The position numbers and the translations under genes were made by a program. From Durusdinium trenchii (Eukaryota; Sar; Dinophyceae; Suessiales; Symbiodiniaceae), in contig CAXAMN010006524.1 in assembly GCA_963970005.1 (NCBI GenBank), positions 179,429 through 243,428 on the forward strand: a DNA stretch of 64,000 nt, read 5' to 3'. Below are positions 32,399 to 42,781 of the stretch, piece by piece. The stretch's first letter is position 1. Each line of letters opens with the position of its first letter. The notes beneath the pieces are model-generated. The model searched no databases and was not told the origin of the DNA. It saw nothing but the letters and a program-made list of their open reading frames with translations.

Positions 32399-34475
32399 CT
32401 TTTTTTCCACGAGTGCGGACGCCATGTGGGCGGTGTGCCCAGGTCATCGTAGAAGGATAGGAAACACTGCATATTGATGGGGGAAAGCAAACCAAAAACG
32501 CCAACACCAAAACACCAACAAAACCCCAAAACCCAACGCCAAACAGAAAACAAAGGCCACAACCAAAGACCCCCAACCAATGCGGGCAGTGTTTCCTCTG
32601 TACGGAAGTGAGACAGGTGAAATAGACGAGCTGCAAAATATCTAAGGGCCTGAATTCACTACGAAAGGCAAAATGTTTCTGATCGTGGGTGGTTGCTCTG
32701 ATCGGCCAATCAAATGTGGCCTCACTCCATTGGCAAGGATGAGGTCATCCAAGCCACGTTTGCTGGTTGGCACTCGAAGTATTTTGACATCATACGAGGT
32801 ACCGAGAGCAAAGTCAGCAGTTGACCGATGACAAATGCCAAAGAGTCATCAGTTGCAAGGCATGGCAAGCCGTGGAAAATTCCCTCTCCGTGGCACAATC
32901 CATACTACTGATTGCGCGTACGAAAAGCAGAGGCTTATCTTGAGTGTGGCAGTGGAAGGCATCGCAACGAAAGGACTGCTAACAACGTGCTGATTTCCCT
33001 CCCACAAGGGAGGCACAACACACACCCAATGGCTCCCACGCGTTAGCCAAAGGGGTTACAGGGGGTGTTCACTCTTCCATCAGAAAGTGAGCATTGAGGT
33101 CACTATCCTTCAACATGCATGGCCCATGTGAAACAGGTGAAACAGAGACCTATCCTAGCATGGTACTTATGCCATCTTTGTACAAGATTGGCTGTGGCAA
33201 CTGAGGTTCTCCCTGGGCGCCATCCATCAACCGCCCTGCTACCACCCGCCTACCATGGACGAAGAGCTAAGGCTCCCATCCGGGTAAGGAGAAGTATGCC
33301 TTACGCTAAGCCGGGCACGCAACCACTGTCAGGGATCATGTGCAACCACGGCGGCCATCTCATGGCTGGGCAAATGGCAAAAGCATTTTCTTCTGCATAT
33401 ATTCCCCTCCATTTATGCTGGCCTGGGAGTTTGACAAGCCTACGGAGTGCGGTGCAGTCCAGAAAGGCTCTACTGGCAATGTAGTGCAGTGAGGGCGGTA
33501 TGACTAGTTCTGGCAGTGCAGCACAGTTCATGAAGGCTTTTACTCTTATGGTATGGAGCGTGTATGGCAGTCTGACTTCACAAAGGCTAGTGCAGTGCAC
33601 AAATGTAAATTCCTAGATTTCTTCGATCTTTGTGTTCGAAAGGTCGACTTTCTTCAGCAATTGACAGTTGTCACAGGCATGCGCTCCCAGCACTTGGAAG
33701 TCCCGCGTAAGCTCAAGTGTACCTATCCCAGTGGAGCTGAGACATCCTTGTGACAGCTCCCTGGCATTCATTCGAGCTGGCAACTCTTGTTGATGAGCAG
33801 CCTCTTGCAGGACAAAGGTGGCTAAGTTGATGCAATCTCGAAAGAGATAGTGCCCAAACTTGGTGGAACTACAGAATTGATTCGCCACTCCTTCAATAGC
33901 ATAGACCCGGAGCTGCATTCAGCAAAGGCTTTATAGCCAAACTCCACACAGCCAGGCGCTGTAACACTGTTGAGCAGCTGGCAACCTCGGAATGTGTTGT
34001 CTGCTATTCTTACCACCGAAGCTGGCATCCTAACTATCCGTAGCTGTCGACAACACTGCCATGCCTCTGCACCCACAACCCTGATGCCTGCTTCTATGCT
34101 GACGTGACGCAGACGCGGCACCGCTGTGAAAGCGCCATCAGGAACCATTTCCTCCGGATTCATGGGGACGTGGACTGCGAGTGGAATGTCTCGGAATGGA
34201 CACCCTTCAAAGATCTCCTTTGAGGGAAGGACTTCGCAGCAGCTACGAAACACCATGGTGTACTCTGTGCTTTGTCGCAATTTTTCCCAGATTAGATTTT
34301 CTAAACAGGTTTGCGTGTCGGCTTGCAAGAAGTCGATAGTACATCCAAAGACCTTCAGGTCAGTCACTGAGGCAAGGTAGTCGACCACATGGTCTTCGAG
34401 GTCTTCAAATCTATCAAATTTGGCGACACTCATGGAGATGTTCACGACAGTGCCGGATAGAGCGGTAAGTACCAA
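32399..34475 (-). mobile_element. BspA-LRR retroposon unit, copy 1 (5'-truncated)
   Basis: Begins with the LRR gene at 34475 and continues through non-coding sequence. It ends in a tail CCGCACTCGTGGAAAAAAA (minus strand, T run at 32400-32406). The order of blocks matches copy 2 at 46839-50712: LRR, the stretch encoding YAEENAFAICPA, GCTCTTCG, AGGCGGGTGGTAG, CCATGCTAGGA, TTTCACCTGTTTCAC, then the tail. The first 120 bp present in copy 2 are absent because copia B's LTR abuts at 34480. No target duplication was found. Confidence 0.65.
33304..34475 (-). pseudogene. BspA-type leucine-rich-repeat protein (LRR_5), copy 1, frameshifted
   Basis: LRR_5/BspA repeats form a curved binding surface; the partner here is unknown. 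An N-terminal part resembling a ubiquitin-like fold (LVLTALSGTVVNISMSVAKF, LEDHVVDYLASVTDLKVFG) is followed by repeats such as FTAVPRLRHVSIEAGIRVVG, AWQCCRQLRIVRMPASVVRI and FRGCQLLNSVTAPGCVEFG. Then the frame changes near 33870 (CINLATFVL, GIGTLELTRDFQVLG, CDNCQLLKKVDLSNTKIEEI) and again near 33600 (LCEVRLPYTLHTIRVKAF, MNCAALPELVIPPSLHYIAS). Two frameshifts and the missing 5' end make it a pseudogene. It is paralogous to 46966-48238. Confidence 0.8.
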
Positions 34476-34479
34476 ATGA

Positions 34480-34908
34480 TCTCGTGCTCAAAACACCTAG
34501 TCAGTCAAGTGTCTCAACGACCCGAGTCGAAAACGGAGGAAAAAGCACGCACACTTTTCGCCGCACACTTGAGCCAAAGTGACGAACGTTCTCCAAGGTT
34601 CACAAATGTTCTCGGGACATTTGCGGACATGCAAAACCATACTCAAAACACTTCTACGCTTCACAAAAGTTCTCAAAACAGTTGGAAACAACTAAGAGCA
34701 TAGTCTAAACATCTTCAGGTGTTCTCGAACACCTCACACACAAACTACAAACATATGGAAACATTGAAAGGGATCTTTCAATGTCCTCAAAAGGTAACGA
34801 ACGTCATTCCAACAAGTTGTAAGGAGTCTCCGCTCCTCAAAAACTTTCTTTGCGGTCTCTAAACAAGTGGTATGGAGTCTTCGCTCCTCAGTACTATAAA
34901 TTCTCACA
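34480..34908 (-). repeat. 3' LTR of copia B, truncated at its 3' end
   Basis: Starts TGTGAGAATTTATAG on the minus strand. Compared with the 5' LTR it has about 41 bp extra (near 34700-34750), lacks an 11-bp insert, and lacks the terminal 40 bp. It carries the spliced-leader-like GTCACTTTGGCTCAAG (34583-34568). Confidence 0.9.
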
Positions 34909-34917
34909 CCCCCTTTC
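34909..34917 (-). other. Polypurine tract of copia B
   Basis: GAAAGGGGG immediately before TGTGAGAA of the 3' LTR. Confidence 0.75.
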
Positions 34918-34922
34918 GAAGC

Positions 34923-35195
34923 TCACATGCCACTTTGGGCAGTGGTCACTCGCTGTTCCAGTAAGCGCTTGCGCTCGCAGCAGCTACACAAACCAAAAGA
35001 GGTGACTTTCTTGCCTTGCAAGTATTGGCATTGACGGTCAAGGTGGAATTTGGACCCAGTCGAAGTCACAAAAACCTCAAGTACCTTGTTCGCTGCATTC
35101 ATCTTCATCCACTCAGAGGTTGCAGTGTCCTCAACACCACTCGGCCGGCCAGCAGCGCTCGAAGCAGCAGCACCTGAAGAAGCAGCAGCTTTCAA
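34923..35195 (-). CDS. Copia B small terminal frame with Cys/His motif
   Basis: The last frame before the polypurine tract. The end of the 90-codon frame reads FVTSTGSKFHLDRQCQYLQG, then a CSCC cluster, a likely metal-binding pattern (H-x4-C ... C-x-C-C). The N-terminal half is an Ala/Ser-rich stretch. It may be the C-terminus of the larger post-pol protein after a frameshift. Function unknown. Confidence 0.45.
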   Translation of the reverse strand: MKAAASSGAAASSAAGRPSGVEDTATSEWMKMNAANKVLEVFVTSTGSKFHLDRQCQYLQGKKVTSFGLCSCCERKRLLEQRVTTAQSGM

Positions 35196-36028
35196 AGAGA
35201 CTCTCTCTTATCAGCGGCTCTTGCCCCTCTGGCTTATCGGCCATCATCCTCTTCTGTCCCAAAAGGCTCTTCGCCATTCCAGCAGCGCCAAAAAGCTTCA
35301 CAAGCAAACTCAGCGCGCCATACAACGCCAGCGCAGCAATGCAGCTGCCCTCAAACGACAACATGGCTTCCCGCGCGGACGCCCCACACACACAAACGGC
35401 TGCGGAAAAGTTCGGCGAAGAAAAGTTCTCCGAAAGGAAAGAAAAGATAGGAAGGGAGAGACGACTCAAGGGTCATTTCGACATGAGCACGGATTCCTTC
35501 CTGGAAAACAGTCTCACTGTTCAACTGATTTCAAGTCTCTCGAGGTAAGGTGGTCACACAGACCGAGACAAGACTTATGAAGTACCTTTGTCAAAAACCT
35601 GATCCAATTTCATCGACTCTCGACAGACTCTACAGTAGACAGTCTAGAAGGTGTGAACAATCACAGTTCAAAAGCTATTGAATTCCAGCGGCATCTCATG
35701 CACACGCATTTTCACATCGATCATCGGAAGCTTCATCCGCAAGTGTCATCAAGCTATCTGCGCAGCAACAAAAGCAAAGGCCCTCAGCCAGTCGGTTGCA
35801 CAGCTTGGGTTCTCACCTCAAGGATGCACAGACGCAGAAACTCTTCACAAGAAAACGAGCAAATTTCATCGAGTACCTTTCAGTATCATGGTAATCAACT
35901 GCGTTGAATGGTGCGTGGTTCTCAAGACCTCGACATTGAAAGCGAGAGTTCAACCGTTGACTCAATAACGCGTTGGAACTCTGAATCCTGAAAATTTTGC
36001 CAATTCGAAGTCCACTCTGGGTTTCCAA
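35196..36028 (-). other. Copia B spacer between post-pol frames
   Basis: No long minus-strand frame or recognisable domain. AATTTCATCGA recurs near 35608 and 35863. Confidence 0.4.
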
Positions 36029-37063
36029 TCACATCGAACAAGCATGACATTCACTCTGATACGCCATTCCGTGCTTTTCGAAGAAGTTGTGAAGATCTCG
36101 ACTCTTCCAGTACTGATTGCTTCTCGGCAGTTCGAACGAAACAGTGACGGACACTCCATCAGATGACTTGATCTCATCAAGATACTTTCCAGATGACTTC
36201 AAAAGATAAAAGAACTCTTTTTCGTGCTTCTCATTCCTTCCCAAAAAATTCAAGAGAGGGGATCCGCCTTTGCAAGGAAGAGAGATGTGCGCGAGACATG
36301 CCACCTGAGATCCACGCGGGCATCGACTGAATCCATCACGGAGTAGGGTCAGCACCTTATTGCGCACTCCGATCTCCTGGAGGTTTGCATGGATTCCTAT
36401 GTATCGAACATAGTCAACTTCTCGACAAGATCTTGCGATGACTGACTCCTTGCCGCAAGCTATCTCTAGCACAGTATATCGAGGATACTTGAGTTGATCC
36501 GACTCTCGGATGATTGAAACGGCTGAGTCACACTCAAAAGTCACTCTTGACAAAGTTTCGTTTGAACATCTTAGCATCACACTTCGCGGGGGCATTGAGG
36601 CCAACAGCGAAAAGATGGTCACATTCTGCTCAGCTGTCAACACTCCAGTACCATGGCATGCGATGCAGCATTGAATTGGTCTGGGTGTCCCTGAACTGGC
36701 TACTGAACTGCCAGTATGGCCGATTGGTGTCGAAGTGTGGTGGGATCCCATTCCCATGATCCTTGTGATGTCGCTGGTTGAACCGATCGGCGATTCTGCC
36801 GATGCTGGTGCTCCCCAATCAACGAACGGCCTTGCCGGTGAAGACTTCGGCAAAACAGGCGCCACAATGGGAGACTTGGGCAACTCCGCCGGTCCCGTCA
36901 CAGGAAATCCAATCTCCGGCGGTGGTTCCTGATGAGCTGCAGGAGGGCTATCCAGTGGCGGTGGAGGCGGCTTTGGGCTCGCCTTAGGCGATCCATGTCC
37001 TACAACACTCTGCGCAGGAGAAGTTGCTGCCAATGAAGAAGCATTTTGCTGGCTCATCATCAC
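36029..37063 (-). CDS. Copia B post-pol protein, possibly MTase-like
   Basis: 344 codons. The first 130 residues are Pro/Ser-rich and disordered. CCIACHGTG follows, then a structured part. YTVLEIACGKESVIARSC resembles an AdoMet-binding motif I (V-L-E-I-x-C-G). HISLPCKGGSPLLNF recalls a Pro-Cys motif IV. VTVSFELPRSNQYWKSRDLHNF recalls the E-x-P-R-x-x-x-Y-W-K pattern seen after it in retroelement-associated MTase-like proteins. Catalytic competence is not shown. It overlaps the upstream frame (36984-38714) by 80 nt in another frame, so translation of both needs a frameshift or the two are decayed parts of one protein. Confidence 0.5.
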   Translation of the reverse strand: MMMSQQNASSLAATSPAQSVVGHGSPKASPKPPPPPLDSPPAAHQEPPPEIGFPVTGPAELPKSPIVAPVLPKSSPARPFVDWGAPASAESPIGSTSDITRIMGMGSHHTSTPIGHTGSSVASSGTPRPIQCCIACHGTGVLTAEQNVTIFSLLASMPPRSVMLRCSNETLSRVTFECDSAVSIIRESDQLKYPRYTVLEIACGKESVIARSCREVDYVRYIGIHANLQEIGVRNKVLTLLRDGFSRCPRGSQVACLAHISLPCKGGSPLLNFLGRNEKHEKEFFYLLKSSGKYLDEIKSSDGVSVTVSFELPRSNQYWKSRDLHNFFEKHGMAYQSECHACSM

Positions 37064-38714
37064 GGGCTGCTCGAAAGGCTTCCGAAGGCGTAGTTGGCAT
37101 TGGTACCTGTTCCGGCAATCCCTCAGGAGGCCTCGTGGGCGACGAATCCTTTGCTCGATCTACCCCACTTGGCTTCGGCCCTGTCGGAGCTGTGGCGGCA
37201 TCGACCAGAGTTGGGCTAACTGATCGATCAGCTGCACTCGGAGTCTTTGGAGCCATCTTTGGAGGGGTCATGGGAAGTTCTTTCCCAATTGCTTTAGGAA
37301 CATGTTCTGGTGCCTTTGGAGCCTCGCTCGAAGATGATGCCTTTGAGACGTCCTTCGCAGGAGTCTTGGCTTTCACAGCTGGCTTCTTCGGAGGAGTTTT
37401 CGGAGCAATTGGCATCGCCTTCTTCTTTGGCGGAGGTGGCATAGGTCCCTTCGGAGGAGTCTTCGGCGGCGCCACTGGAGGACGCTTGGGCGGCGCAGCC
37501 TCGCTGTGCTTTGGCCTATTCTTCCGAAGGTCTTCCGGAAGCGGTCGCACGTAGCTAGGGCGCTCGCGGTTCTCCTTGACAAAGGGCTTCATCTCCAACC
37601 TCTTGCGCTTCCTGCGCAGCTCTTCCTTGAGATCACCGGTTTCCTCTCCATCATCTCGAGGCCAAACTTCATCCGATGTCTCATAGCCATGATGCCTTCT
37701 CTGGGGCTCCTCACTCTTCCTCTTCTTCAGCAAGAGTCGCAACCTCTCATCTGCTGACATACCTGGAGTTGCTGGGTTCGGCAGTGCATACTTGGGCGCA
37801 ACAGGGCTGTAGCCAACTTGCGACACACTGTCGCCTGGGCTGATCCGTGAGCTCAATGGGTTCTCTAACCCGTAGTTGGGCAAAGCATCACCTCGAAGGT
37901 CTTCATCACTCTTTGGATCGATCCGTTGACTCAGTTGGATCTTTCCACTTGTCAAGCTCACTGAACGTTGTCCCTGGACGCACGAAGCGGCCACATGACC
38001 ATAATTGCCGCAAATTCGGCACTTCAAGTTGCGAACTGGTCGGAAGCTAAAGCCGCTAAAGGCTCGAATGATCCTTGGCTTGGGTTCCTCATTGGGGCCA
38101 CGCAAGGGGACCTCCACCCTTCGGCCACGACGAGCATCGAAGAAGCCACGCACTGTGCCGCGAGGACGCGGCATTGCCTTGCTCTTCACCTTGGCTTTCG
38201 CCTTGGCTTTTGGGCGTGGAGGTACTCCATCCGACGCCTCATCTTCTTCTTTCACACTCTCCGCCTTGCGCTTCTTCGCCAGGCGCTTCGGAGCTCGCTT
38301 CACCTGAGCATTCGGGCCAAACAAGGTCCGACGCAAGCTCTTGCGCACCTTGATCCTCGTCGCTCGAGACGGCTTGGAAGCAGCGGAACTCTTCTTGGAG
38401 CGTGAAGGAGTAGCCGAAACATCACACAGTGATCCAGCTTCTTCAGTACCTGCCTCAGCTGGAGCCGCTGGACCTCGCCGGTCAAAACCACTGGGGCAGA
38501 AGGTTCTGCTGGAGCTTCATGTTCAGGACCTGGATCCGCAGGAGCTTCAGGTACCTCGGCGGCTGGAGCTGCAGGTACCTCGGCAACTGGAGCTGTAGGT
38601 ACCTCTGCTTCTGGAGCCGACACAGGCTGGTGGACTGGCCTTCCTCAAAGGCTCACCTGTCACCCAATCCAGACGGGTGGTCGCTTCCGAACGAAGGTCA
38701 TCCTCTCCGTCCAT
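36984..38714 (-). CDS. Copia B post-pol Pro/Lys-rich protein with zinc knuckle
   Basis: Starts probably at MDGEDDLRSEATTRLDW (38714). After a frame change near 38640 it has repeated E-V-P-x-A-P units, then from 38348 a 454-codon frame. That frame holds basic AKAKAKVKSK-type segments, a CCHC knuckle CRICGNYGHVAASC and a long PPKTPPK-type repeat. It looks like an RNA-binding, disordered structural protein. Standard copia elements have nothing between RNase H and the LTR, so this is an acquired region. Confidence 0.6.
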
Positions 38715-38799
38715 CGCTGCGGGTCCGGAAAGCTTGTACCTACGTTCCTGAACGGCGAATTGAGCCACCTCGTGGTCCAGAACAGCTGCAGGAGAAACA

Positions 38800-39650
38800 C
38801 ATAGTTCGAAACAGCTGCGGAACAGAGCAAAGCAGACTCTCAGCTCTTGCAAACAAGTCCAAAAACTGAACATGACTGAAAACAGGTGTGAAATCCAACA
38901 AATCCCAGAAATCCATGAGTCCACGAAATCCACAAAGTCCATACTGAAAACAGAGGCTTTCTCAGCTAGCAGTGCATTGACATGTTGACTCTCAACAAGA
39001 TTGTGGACATGTTGACTCTCAACATCGTGCTGCTGCCCCCTTTCAAGATGATCACCACACAGGCAACATTGCCTAAACACAAACGCATGGAGAAACCCTT
39101 GAAAGGATGTGTCGACTACACTGCTCACCGCAGCGGTTCGCAGGGGCACAAAACCTAACAGCACGCGATGCTTCAGGAAGGTTGCCAACGCCAAACGCTT
39201 TGTCAAAGCATCCGCTGGGTTCTCAGTACCGGGGACATGCCCTTTGGCCATGAGCTCGCGAAGCCAACAAATTCGAATCTCCACATGACGCGAACGGCGC
39301 TGCAGATCAGAAGCCTCGAGGATCATCTTCCCACTCAGGGAATCTGTGAGCCATGCCAAACAAAGGAGGTGACTTGCACAAGACCCAATGCTTTGAGGAC
39401 CTGAAAGACAGTCCTGGACAAACCAAGTCCTTCTTGGATGCCTTCCTGGCCTGCAGAAAGCTCTGCCTCGCACGAACTCAAGGTCACCGACCCCTGATGC
39501 CGGCTGAACGCTTTCAACAGCACACCACGGTACACAAGACACACACCTGTGATGCTGCGACGGTTCGTACTCCTCATGGGAGCAAAGCCTGCATCGGTGT
39601 AGACCAGCAGTGTCTCCGCGTAGTCGGGGAGCTCACCTTCGGTTGGAAAG
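38800..39650 (-). pseudogene. Copia B RNase H
   Basis: The N-terminal half (LLVYTDAGFAPMRSTNRRSI, TLSSCEAELSAG) is at the end of the 40471-39335 frame. The C-terminal half (RRSRHVEIRICWLRELMAKG, NPADALTKRLA) is in 39542-38547. The usual D-E-D-D residues are visible, but the domain is split by a frameshift near 39390. Sequence after about 39150 no longer resembles RNase H. Confidence 0.85.
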
Positions 39651-40556
39651 CGTTGTCCAACCTTCATGTCGGTGATCAAGTACCTGAGAACCATTCGAAG
39701 TGCCTTCTCATGACCTGGCTTTGGAGATGCCTGGCCCGTGGAGAGCAAACCGACAAGGACCAACAGATCCAACCTGGTTTGGCGCATCCATGACAGACGA
39801 CCCAGGCTTCTCCTGAACCGTGCATGCGCCTCGGCACTGATGGGTTCCTGCTCAATCGTCTCCTCGATGGCTGGCCGGATGTCAGGGAACGTGGTGCTCC
39901 CTTTCTCAATTCCGAACTCACGGAAACACTCATCCATGTGATCAGGGTCAACAGACAAGTACAAAGCAGCATCACCTGCTCGGCCGAGAAAACGCAGCGA
40001 GCCATCCTTCGCAGATGCGAGCGGGATTCTTCCAGTCTCTCGGATCTTCACATGCTTCGCAAGCAGATCAAAAACGATCTTGTAGGATGCCTCCTTGGGC
40101 GTAGCAACGAGAACGTCATCAACATAGCAGATCAGGACAACGGGCGCTCCACCCACTGAACCGGCATAGAGGCAAGGCTCAGCGACACTGGACTCAAGAC
40201 CCGCCTCGCGGACGAGGCGAGCAAAGAAGGATGCCCATGCGAGCGAACCCACTCTGAGTCCGTTCAAGCCTTTCTTGGCCTCAAGGTAGACTGGTTCATT
40301 GGCGTCATTGTCCCTGGAAACGGAAGTGGACGCCTGGCTCACGTTGATGGCAAACAAGCCCATCGGGGGGGCAACCCCAGGCTCCACAAGCCATACCGAG
40401 GAGCACACGCAGTGACTCCACCGAGGGCGTTGGGCTGCTAATGCCCTGGGCCCTGGCGGTTGCAGCTCCACGAGCGATATCTTTCACAACCATGCGGGCT
40501 CGCACTCCCCCGTTACCCGTCGACAGGGTATAGGCTTGATGCCAAACTTGGCACAA
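39335..40556 (-). pseudogene. Copia B reverse transcriptase
   Basis: Frames 40556-40305 (RARMVVKDIARG) and 40471-39335 together give an RVT_2 domain. YLEAKKGLNGLRVGSLAWASFF and the active-site box LICYVDDVLVATP are intact. The two frames are shifted relative to each other around 40380, where the first catalytic Asp region should be and is not clear. Broken but recent-looking. Confidence 0.88.
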
Positions 40557-41757
40557 AAGCTTTCCATTTCCTTCTGCTTGAGGACGCCTTAACGCCGGTG
40601 AGTCCCTCGATCTCCTGGACCATGGCTCGGAAGGTGCCTGTTGGACTCAACTCCACAAGGGTGGCATCAGAGACAGCACCTGACGGTTTCCATACTCTGA
40701 CTGGGGCGCCACACAGGTTCACCCTCTGGTACTCCCCAGGTCCTTCCCAGTCAAAACGGATGGAGCACACGAAGCTCCCATCCAGTTCCAGCATGGAGTC
40801 CACCATCTCGGAGTCTTCAAGGAGATCACCAGACATCTCAATGTCTTCGGGCTCATCCATGGGGACGTCGTGATCCTTCTCAAGGTCACTGGGCGCATAG
40901 TCCATCTCAGCCGCATAGTTTGCCAGTTCATCTTCGACTGCCTTTGCAGGGTCACGGTACGAAGTTGCCTTCTCAACGTGCATCGAACTGGCTTCAAGGA
41001 ACTGTGCCTGGCTCCTCTTGCACTTTGCACTGTGGCGACTTCCAGGTGCCACCATACCGGTATCACAAGATGGACAGCCCCTCGTAGGAGCCATTCCCTT
41101 TGGCAAACCTGGGATCACAGCAACGTCCTTGGCCGCGACTGGCGGCGGTTCCTGTGGTTCCTGATGTTCCTCAGGACGAACTTCCTCATCTGCAACTGGT
41201 GCTGGAACGGGAGGTTTCTTGTCTTCTTGTTTCTTCTCATCACCTCGCCTCAACCAGTTGCTCATCCGTGTTGCCAAACTTGTCCAACCAATGACGGGGA
41301 GGTGGAATGCTATCCGGCAACTTTGCAAAGTCCTCAGGGATGATCTCCACTGGCGATTGGTCTTCGATTGGGCCTGGAGGGGAAAACGACCTACCAAATC
41401 CATGGGGTAGGTGATGGGAAAGACGAATTTCAAACTCTTCGCTTGGAAATATTTCAAATCATCTTCAATCTTGGCGACAACAAAATGAGAAAAAGAATTC
41501 CTGACAGGGTAAAGATAGCCTGAACTCACAAAGCGGCCCACACTGGGTACACTCTCCGGAGTTTCCGCCAGCACGTGCTGAAACGCGGCTCGCCTCAACA
41601 GAGTCGCGAAGTACCTCGCGTCCAGTCTTGCCTGTGTTCTCCACCTTGCCGTGGAGGTTGTGCATGGCGACGACATACCCGGCACATGCTTCCCAGCCTG
41701 CAAGGCTGTCTTGCAGATCACAGTTCTCCTTTGCAAGTTCCAGTCGGATTGTTGCAA
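40513..41757 (-). CDS. Copia B region between integrase and RT
   Basis: The usable part is from about 41290 downward: Lys/Glu/Pro-rich sequence, a possible zinc site (CPSCDTGMVAPGSRHSAKC) and then a region with FVCSIRFDWEGPGEYQRVNLC. The upstream half of the frame is the shadow of integrase. It leads into RT through LTGVKASSSRRKWKAFVPSL. Confidence 0.5.
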   Translation of the reverse strand: MQQSDWNLQRRTVICKTALQAGKHVPGMSSPCTTSTARWRTQARLDARYFATLLRRAAFQHVLAETPESVPSVGRFVSSGYLYPVRNSFSHFVVAKIEDDLKYFQAKSLKFVFPITYPMDLVGRFPLQAQSKTNRQWRSSLRTLQSCRIAFHLPVIGWTSLATRMSNWLRRGDEKKQEDKKPPVPAPVADEEVRPEEHQEPQEPPPVAAKDVAVIPGLPKGMAPTRGCPSCDTGMVAPGSRHSAKCKRSQAQFLEASSMHVEKATSYRDPAKAVEDELANYAAEMDYAPSDLEKDHDVPMDEPEDIEMSGDLLEDSEMVDSMLELDGSFVCSIRFDWEGPGEYQRVNLCGAPVRVWKPSGAVSDATLVELSPTGTFRAMVQEIEGLTGVKASSSRRKWKAFVPSLASSLYPVDG

Positions 41758-42499
41758 TTCCCTCCTTCACTTCTCGCACGCCGCGCTCAACAGAGCCGAC
41801 CGAGTCGTGGTTCTGGGGACCAGCACGGGTGACAGTGTACTCTCTTGGTATTCCACTGCGTTGGATCAAAGCTGTCACATCGGGTGCTGCATCAGTCCTG
41901 AAGTCGATTGGCGGTCCTTCACCACCAACGAGGGAAAATTCGGCCAAGATCTGCCTGATGTGGCTCCCGGTCACACGGATGTCCTCGCTCACAGCGGTGA
42001 CGCCAAGAAGGCCTGTCATCACCTGGCGAAACAAAACAAGTTTGCGAGTACCTAGAAAGAAGAAGTCCACCTGGATCTCGAGCACTCTCTCGCGCATAGG
42101 CCTGCGTGGGGCGCGTGAGACGCCACGACCCTGCTGACACTCAAGACAATGAGGATCATACGGGTAGTGTCTTTTGAGAACATGCTGTCTCCTGCGCTCC
42201 GCCTGAGACTGATCCAAGTTCACAGCGCTCACTTTCAGACCTGAGACGTCCATTGGAGCTCCTCCTTCGTCCACATCCATAGGCATACTCTTGCCTGGGT
42301 GATCCTTGGTCGCTTTGGTGGCGGTGGGACGTCGCGAACGCATCCACGGACATCCGCCCCACAAGGTCACCTCGGTGATCATGGTCTGGGACTCTGCATG
42401 GTAGAGGTACATCTCATCAGGAGACTGAACCACTGTCCAGCCCTTCTTCACAAGCTGTCCTGTCGAAATGATATTGTGGGATACATTCCCAACGCACAT
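41465..42499 (-). pseudogene. Copia B integrase
   Basis: HHCC zinc region with HYPYDPHCLECQQGRG. Catalytic acids are D in EIQVDFFFLG, D in DFRTDAAPDV (an Asn-less variant of the usual TDNA/SDN) and E in VGSVERGVREVK. One continuous frame carries all of these. The C-terminus after VLRDSVEASR is lost by a frameshift near 41590. Confidence 0.85.
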
Positions 42500-42760
42500 T
42501 CAAGTTGGAAGGTCTGTACCTTCGATGCTCCATGCTCCTGTGGTGACCTCGAATGCAACGCCAACTGCTGCAGTTTGGCTCATCCGCACTGGGGAACCAT
42601 TGGCTGCAAAGTATTCCATGCTGCCAACACCTGTCTTTCCACCCTTGTACTTGTAGCTCTGGCAGAAGTTCTCGGACAAAACAGACACTGCTGCACCACT
42701 GTCCAACAACCACCAGCTCCAGTCCGTCTCTTGGAAAGAGCAGATCAAGGGCATCATCAC
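42500..42760 (-). CDS. Copia B aspartic protease
   Basis: WWLLDSGAAVSVLSENF is the D-S-G-A active site; ANGSPVRMSQTAAVG follows. It is separated from gag by a stop at 42782 and continues directly into the integrase frame (MCVGNVSHNIISTGQLV). The Gag-Pol junction at 42760-42782 could be a programmed or mutational break. Confidence 0.8.
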   Translation of the reverse strand: MMMPLICSFQETDWSWWLLDSGAAVSVLSENFCQSYKYKGGKTGVGSMEYFAANGSPVRMSQTAAVGVAFEVTTGAWSIEGTDLPT

Positions 42761-42781
42761 GCCTCCTTCAGACGCATCAGC

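Noticed and set aside
32340-32636. Trp/Gly/Phe-rich minus-strand frames
   Set aside because: Translation of an A/C-rich low-complexity stretch (ACCAAAAACGCCAACACC) next to the retroposon tail.
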